A DNA stretch of 64,000 bases from the NCBI GenBank assembly GCA_905250025.1, contig CAJNOJ010000231.1, positions 62,001 to 126,000 on the forward strand. The letters run 5' to 3'. A program made the translations under genes and the position numbers. Under the pieces are notes generated by a model, which saw nothing but the letters and a program-made list of their open reading frames with translations, was not told the DNA's origin and did no database searches. This document shows, one piece after another, positions 59,888 to 64,000 of the stretch. Every line of letters begins with the position of its first letter. Position 1 is the stretch's first letter. Source of the DNA: Adineta ricciae. Its lineage: Eukaryota; Rotifera; Eurotatoria; Adinetida; Adinetidae.

Positions 59888-62722
59888 TCATAAAAGTGTC
59901 CGTGAACAATTGAAGATCAGATTTCCAACATGTGACGAGAGAGATGGATACGTATCATTCCGATTCTTCAATAATTGTTTAATGAATGTTAAAGGATTGG
60001 AATTGAATCGAGCATGTTCAAGCATTAACAGTGAACGATGTTTCGTTTCTTGAACGAATCCATCAGGAGAGATCCAACCATTTTCGAATGCATCTTCTTC
60101 AACTACTGTTCGAGGTTTAGGACATAATCCTAAATATTGACAGTAGGCCATATGCTCTTCGTTTGTTTCGAAATAAATAGTGCCATTGAAAACAAATAAT
60201 TCGACTAACCAATCAATAGGTAACATGAACGTATGATTACCATTAGTTGCCGGAATAGATGGAGGAATAGTTATCGTAGGTGTGTTGACAAAGATCGATT
60301 GATTTCGTTTTAAACGAGGTAAGAGCAATCGCAATGTAGTGGTAGACGTTCGTTCACATTGTTGTAATTGTCCTATTAACCAATTCGCTTCGAAAGCGCT
60401 GACAAAAAGAATATGTTCATTCCGATAGACGATTATCCAGCGTGGTGGGCGTAAGTATCGATCTAAAAATTCTTCTTGATTTTCAATGACACGTTGAAAT
60501 TCAGTTGTTATCCAAAAATTCGATCGCCAATTGTCCTGTTCACACATACTGGTCAATATTGAATCAGTAAAAGCATGCGCTAATGGACGAAATACGTGAG
60601 GCAATTCAGCAAAATTCAATGGAGGATCATCTGAATCTGTTAATCGTTTGACTTCATCATGCAGAATTGGTTTGCATGGATGAGCAATACGATAAGATTT
60701 CTGTTCATGCTCTTGGACACGTTCTTGTTCCTGTTCGACTTCTTGTTCCAATTCACGTTGCTGTTCTTCATCAACAAATTGCGACAACCGTTGTTTCGAT
60801 CCACCGTACGTATTCATTCGTTTTAGCACCGCAAAATGGATTTCTTCTGATGCAGGAATATTGGCATATTGATACTGATTGATGTAAATGTCGGATATCG
60901 ATTGAAAAGCTTTTGGTATACCATACACTCGTTTCAATTCCAAAATTTCCGATTCTAAACACTTCTCTGCTAATTCATCCATGATCCGGTTAGTAAAATC
61001 TTGTTGATGGCCTCGCCAATCAATGATTTGAAAGGCGCTCATTTTCCGTTGATAGCTAAGACTTTGCATTGCCCAGTAATACAATCCATCCCATGTCGCT
61101 CGTTGAGTATTTTCATAAACCCATCGCAGAATGTCTTTCAATTCGATTGATGGTTGTAGATTAGTTTTTAATGAAACGATCTGTCGATGAACTTCATCCG
61201 AGCTCCAGAACGTCAATGAATGACTTTCTCCTAGTCTTCTCATACGCATACATGCTTGCACGAAACGATCTTTCGTTAAACCATTGCCAAGTGTCACAGC
61301 CGCTGTGAAACCAGTAGGAAATTTGAAATCAGTTCCTCTCGTATGCACTTCATCGAGGTAGATAACACATCGGTCTAGCCGTTCACTTGCCGGCGAGCTT
61401 GAAAATGCTTGATGATGATATTGTCGATCACAAACAATAATGTGATCCGAGTGAAAATAAATGGCATAATCGATTTTCTTGTGATCTGATTGTTCTAACC
61501 AATTCACAGCTATTTCACGATTAGTACGATCAACAAATAGAGCACCAACATCGATAATAACATTTATCATTGTTCGATAACTAGCAATTTCGTTCAAGAT
61601 CATCTCTGAGGTCATAATAACAGGTAGATGTCGATAGCTTTCATTTACAGGCTGTAGTAAATTATTAATCACAATCGCATCAGTACTTTGTAGTTGAGGT
61701 AAATCACGCTGATGAATATGAATCGGTAGTAGTAGTTGGGTATCATTGGTACCGCTGAAGCCAGTAATCATTTTCGTTCGTTTTGCCGATGCTAAATCCC
61801 ATGAAGAAGCGATTAATTTATGAGGAAACTGTTTTGCTTCTTGTGGAAAAACAAAATGGTTAAGAAAGTAATTGACGACTACCATATTGTATCGTAGCAG
61901 TTGAAAAAGTTTATGAATTTCTTGGTGACATTCCTTGATGTTGACTTTTTTCCATTGCTTAAGATTTTGGGGAATGTCATGATCGTGCTCCTGCGTGATC
62001 CACTCGGTATAGACCATGTCGGGATCTCGTTCTTCTTGATTCAGACGATCAAAACACTGTAAAATTTGTGAACTCGTCAGTCCACTGTAATAATAGGATA
62101 GTTGGGTCAAAACAAGAGCTGTGTCAGGATGACCGAATTCAGTTCGATCTGCCGGAACATCTTTCGCTCGATAAGGAACGGCCATTAATCGGTTAAAGTT
62201 TTTGTTTAAATTGATGCCATAATTGACACGGTAACGTTTCTTTAGACAAACGAGCAAAACTTCACTTGATAGTAGACCACGAATGATAAGAAATGATTGA
62301 ATGTCACTTGAAGAGAACCGATCAATTAGAGAATCGATTGATATCTTGATATCTAATATAAAAGATAGAATACATTCTCGATCCGTTTTTCGATAGGGCT
62401 TTTGGTCGAGCCAATCGTTAACTATCTTAAGACATAGATCGGGAAACGATCGATGTGATAGAAAGCGAAATTCTGGAAAGGCACTTCGACTGTTCGATGG
62501 CTTGTAAAAGACATTCGTCGGATCGATCCGAGCGATCTCTGCAGCAAACTTCTTCACTGAATTCAATATCATTTGAATAAGTTGCCAACGTTCGATTCCA
62601 CCATCGATTCGCTGTTGTTTGCCAACAGTGTAAATTAACTGATATTTACAATGTAGAATTTCATCGGATTCGTCAAGAAGATCTCGTGCGAATGTTTTCA
62701 ACCATTGTTGAGTAATTAACAT
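59888..62722 (-). CDS. DUF3638/DUF3645-type giant protein, C-terminal part
   Basis: 944 codons without intron, open at its 5' end (gap at 62723) and ending at 59888. The diagnostic segment DEVHTRGTDFKFPTGFTAAV with TLGNGLTKDRFVQACMRMRR (about residues 455-495) is the helicase-like conserved block of DUF3638 (Pfam PF12340) proteins, found in fungi and many animals. Some databases label these as ubiquitinyl hydrolases, a label I would not rely on. A Glu/Gln-rich stretch (QRELEQEVEQEQERVQEHEQ) lies at about 665-685, followed by a C-terminal domain with several Trp. Full-length relatives are around 3000 aa, so the N-terminal two-thirds are missing here. It probably follows ART-TPR copy B on the same chromosome copy. 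Confidence 0.75.
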   Translation of the reverse strand: MLITQQWLKTFARDLLDESDEILHCKYQLIYTVGKQQRIDGGIERWQLIQMILNSVKKFAAEIARIDPTNVFYKPSNSRSAFPEFRFLSHRSFPDLCLKIVNDWLDQKPYRKTDRECILSFILDIKISIDSLIDRFSSSDIQSFLIIRGLLSSEVLLVCLKKRYRVNYGINLNKNFNRLMAVPYRAKDVPADRTEFGHPDTALVLTQLSYYYSGLTSSQILQCFDRLNQEERDPDMVYTEWITQEHDHDIPQNLKQWKKVNIKECHQEIHKLFQLLRYNMVVVNYFLNHFVFPQEAKQFPHKLIASSWDLASAKRTKMITGFSGTNDTQLLLPIHIHQRDLPQLQSTDAIVINNLLQPVNESYRHLPVIMTSEMILNEIASYRTMINVIIDVGALFVDRTNREIAVNWLEQSDHKKIDYAIYFHSDHIIVCDRQYHHQAFSSSPASERLDRCVIYLDEVHTRGTDFKFPTGFTAAVTLGNGLTKDRFVQACMRMRRLGESHSLTFWSSDEVHRQIVSLKTNLQPSIELKDILRWVYENTQRATWDGLYYWAMQSLSYQRKMSAFQIIDWRGHQQDFTNRIMDELAEKCLESEILELKRVYGIPKAFQSISDIYINQYQYANIPASEEIHFAVLKRMNTYGGSKQRLSQFVDEEQQRELEQEVEQEQERVQEHEQKSYRIAHPCKPILHDEVKRLTDSDDPPLNFAELPHVFRPLAHAFTDSILTSMCEQDNWRSNFWITTEFQRVIENQEEFLDRYLRPPRWIIVYRNEHILFVSAFEANWLIGQLQQCERTSTTTLRLLLPRLKRNQSIFVNTPTITIPPSIPATNGNHTFMLPIDWLVELFVFNGTIYFETNEEHMAYCQYLGLCPKPRTVVEEDAFENGWISPDGFVQETKHRSLLMLEHARFNSNPLTFIKQLLKNRNDTYPSLSSHVGNLIFNCSRTLL

Positions 62723-62723
62723 N
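62723..62723. other. Assembly gap (N)
   Basis: Right of it the same gene starts again: 62724-62913 equals 60967-61156 without a difference, then the two diverge. Confidence 0.8.
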
Positions 62724-64000
62724 CTGCTAATTCATCCATGATCCGGTTAGTAAAATCTTGTTGATGGCCTCGCCAATCAATGATTTGAAAGGCGCTCATT
62801 TTCCGTTGATAGCTAAGACTTTGCATTGCCCAGTAATACAATCCATCCCATGTCGCTCGTTGAGTATTTTCATAAACCCATCGCAGAATGTCTTTCAATT
62901 CGATTGATGGTTGCAGACTGGTTTTTAATGAAACAATCTGTCGATGGACTTCATCCGAGCTCCAGAACGTCAATGAATGACTTTCTCCTAGTCTTCTCAT
63001 GCGCATACATGCTTGCACGAAACGATCTTTCGTTAAACCATTACCAAGCGTCACAGCCGCTGTGAAACCAGTAGGAAATTTGAAATCAGTTCCTCTCGTA
63101 TGCACTTCATCGAGATAGATAACACATCGGTCTAGTCGTTCACTTGCCGGCGAGCTAGAAAATGATTGATGATGATATTGTCGATCACAAACAATAATGT
63201 GATCCGAATGAAAATAAATGGCATAATCGATTTTCTTATGATCTGATTGTTCTAACCAATTCACAGCTATTTCACGATTAGTACGATCAACGAATAGAGC
63301 GCCAACATCGATAATAACATTTATCATTTCTCGATAGCTAGCAATTTCATTCAAGATCATCTCTGAAGTCATAATAACAGGTAGATGTCGATAGTTTTCA
63401 TTTACAGGCTGTAGTAAATTATTAATCACAATCGCATCAGTACTTTGTAGTTGAGGTAAATCACGCTGATGAATATGAATCGGTAGTAGCAGTTGGGTAT
63501 CATTGGTACCGCTGAAGCCAGTAATCATTTTCGTTCGTTTTGACGAGGCTAAATCCCATGAAGAAGCGATTAATTTATGAGGAAATTGTTTTGCTTCTTG
63601 TGGAAAAACAAAATGATTAAGAAAGTAATTGACGACTACCATATTGTATCGTAGCAGTTGAAAAAGTTTATGAATTTCTTGGTGACATTCCTTGACATTG
63701 ACTTTTTTCCATTGTTTAAGATTTTGGGGAATGTCATGATCGTGCTCCTTCGTGATCCATTCGGTATAGATCATGTCGGGATCTCGTTCTTCTTGATTCA
63801 GACGATCAAAACACTGTAAAATTTGTGAACTCGTCAGTCCACTGTAATAGTATGATAGTTGGGTCAAAACAAGAGCTGTGTCAGGATGACCGAATTCAGT
63901 TCGATCTGCCGGAACATCTTTCGCTCGGTAAGGAACGGCCATTAATCGGTTAAAGTTTTTGTTTAAATTGATACCATAATTGACACGGTAACGTTTCTTT
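62724..64000 (-). CDS. DUF3638/DUF3645-type giant protein, second copy (internal part)
   Basis: Open along its whole length to the window edge, and parallel to 60967-62240 of the first copy. It includes the MAVPYRAKDVPADRTEFGHP segment and the DEVHTRGTDFKF block. Protein differences are few (DMVYTEWITQ to DMIYTEWITK, NESYRHLP to NENYRHLP, SAKRTK to SSKRTK). There is no stop or shift. Both ends are cut, by the gap and the window edge. It is probably the allele or homeologue of 59888-62722. Confidence 0.75.

Overview
Organism. This is animal nuclear DNA from an AT-rich genome with very short (about 50-60 nt) GT-AG introns. The gene content fits a bdelloid rotifer such as Adineta or Rotaria: ADP-ribosyltransferase proteins with long kinesin-light-chain-type TPR arrays, F-box/LRR proteins, astacins, CAP/SCP proteins, remnants of rotifer-type 7TM receptors, and intronless enzymes of microbial type (GH43, flavin amine oxidase). 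The taxon is inferred from content; no marker gene is present.

Layout as printed. 1-17.7 kb: aldehyde dehydrogenase (two copies), a small LIM protein, a small orphan gene (two copies), a protein kinase whose C-terminus carries four PBZ (poly-ADP-ribose-binding) zinc fingers, a deiodinase-like relic (two copies) and a CAP/SCP gene (two copies). 17.7-30 kb: CAP fragments, a one-pass membrane protein, a flavin amine oxidase, a Ly6-type secreted protein and two large secreted coiled-coil proteins. 30.7-35.8 kb: a short ART-TPR gene with frame breaks, then a decayed stretch. 35.8-58 kb: the series GH43 - astacin - F-box/LRR - ART-TPR, seen twice. 59-64 kb: a 7TM receptor pseudogene and two incomplete copies of a DUF3638-type giant protein.

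Layout as it probably is. Every duplicated series is broken by N runs, and sequence that fits one contig end exactly often lies beyond another contig. In two cases the overlap is exactly 221 bp. I read the window as two colinear homologous chromosome copies (alleles or homeologues) interleaved by the scaffolder. Path alpha: 1-4164, then 10252-11401, then 14477-43454, with 52215-56009. Path beta: 4167-10250, then 11412-14475, and 43456-52213 joined to 56011-62722. Read this way, one ART-TPR gene becomes a clean 1440-codon frame and the kinase-PBZ gene a 528-codon frame. Most apparent tandem duplications then disappear.

How the genes may work together. Two themes stand out. ADP-ribosylation: three or more ART-type enzymes (likely writers) lie near a kinase with four PAR-binding zinc fingers (likely reader). 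Secretion: astacin, GH43, CAP/SCP, Ly6-type and coiled-coil proteins all have signal peptides. The kinase and both long ART proteins begin with N-myristoylation-type ends (MGxxxS). Relics and conversion-like tracts between copies suggest a fast-changing accessory region.
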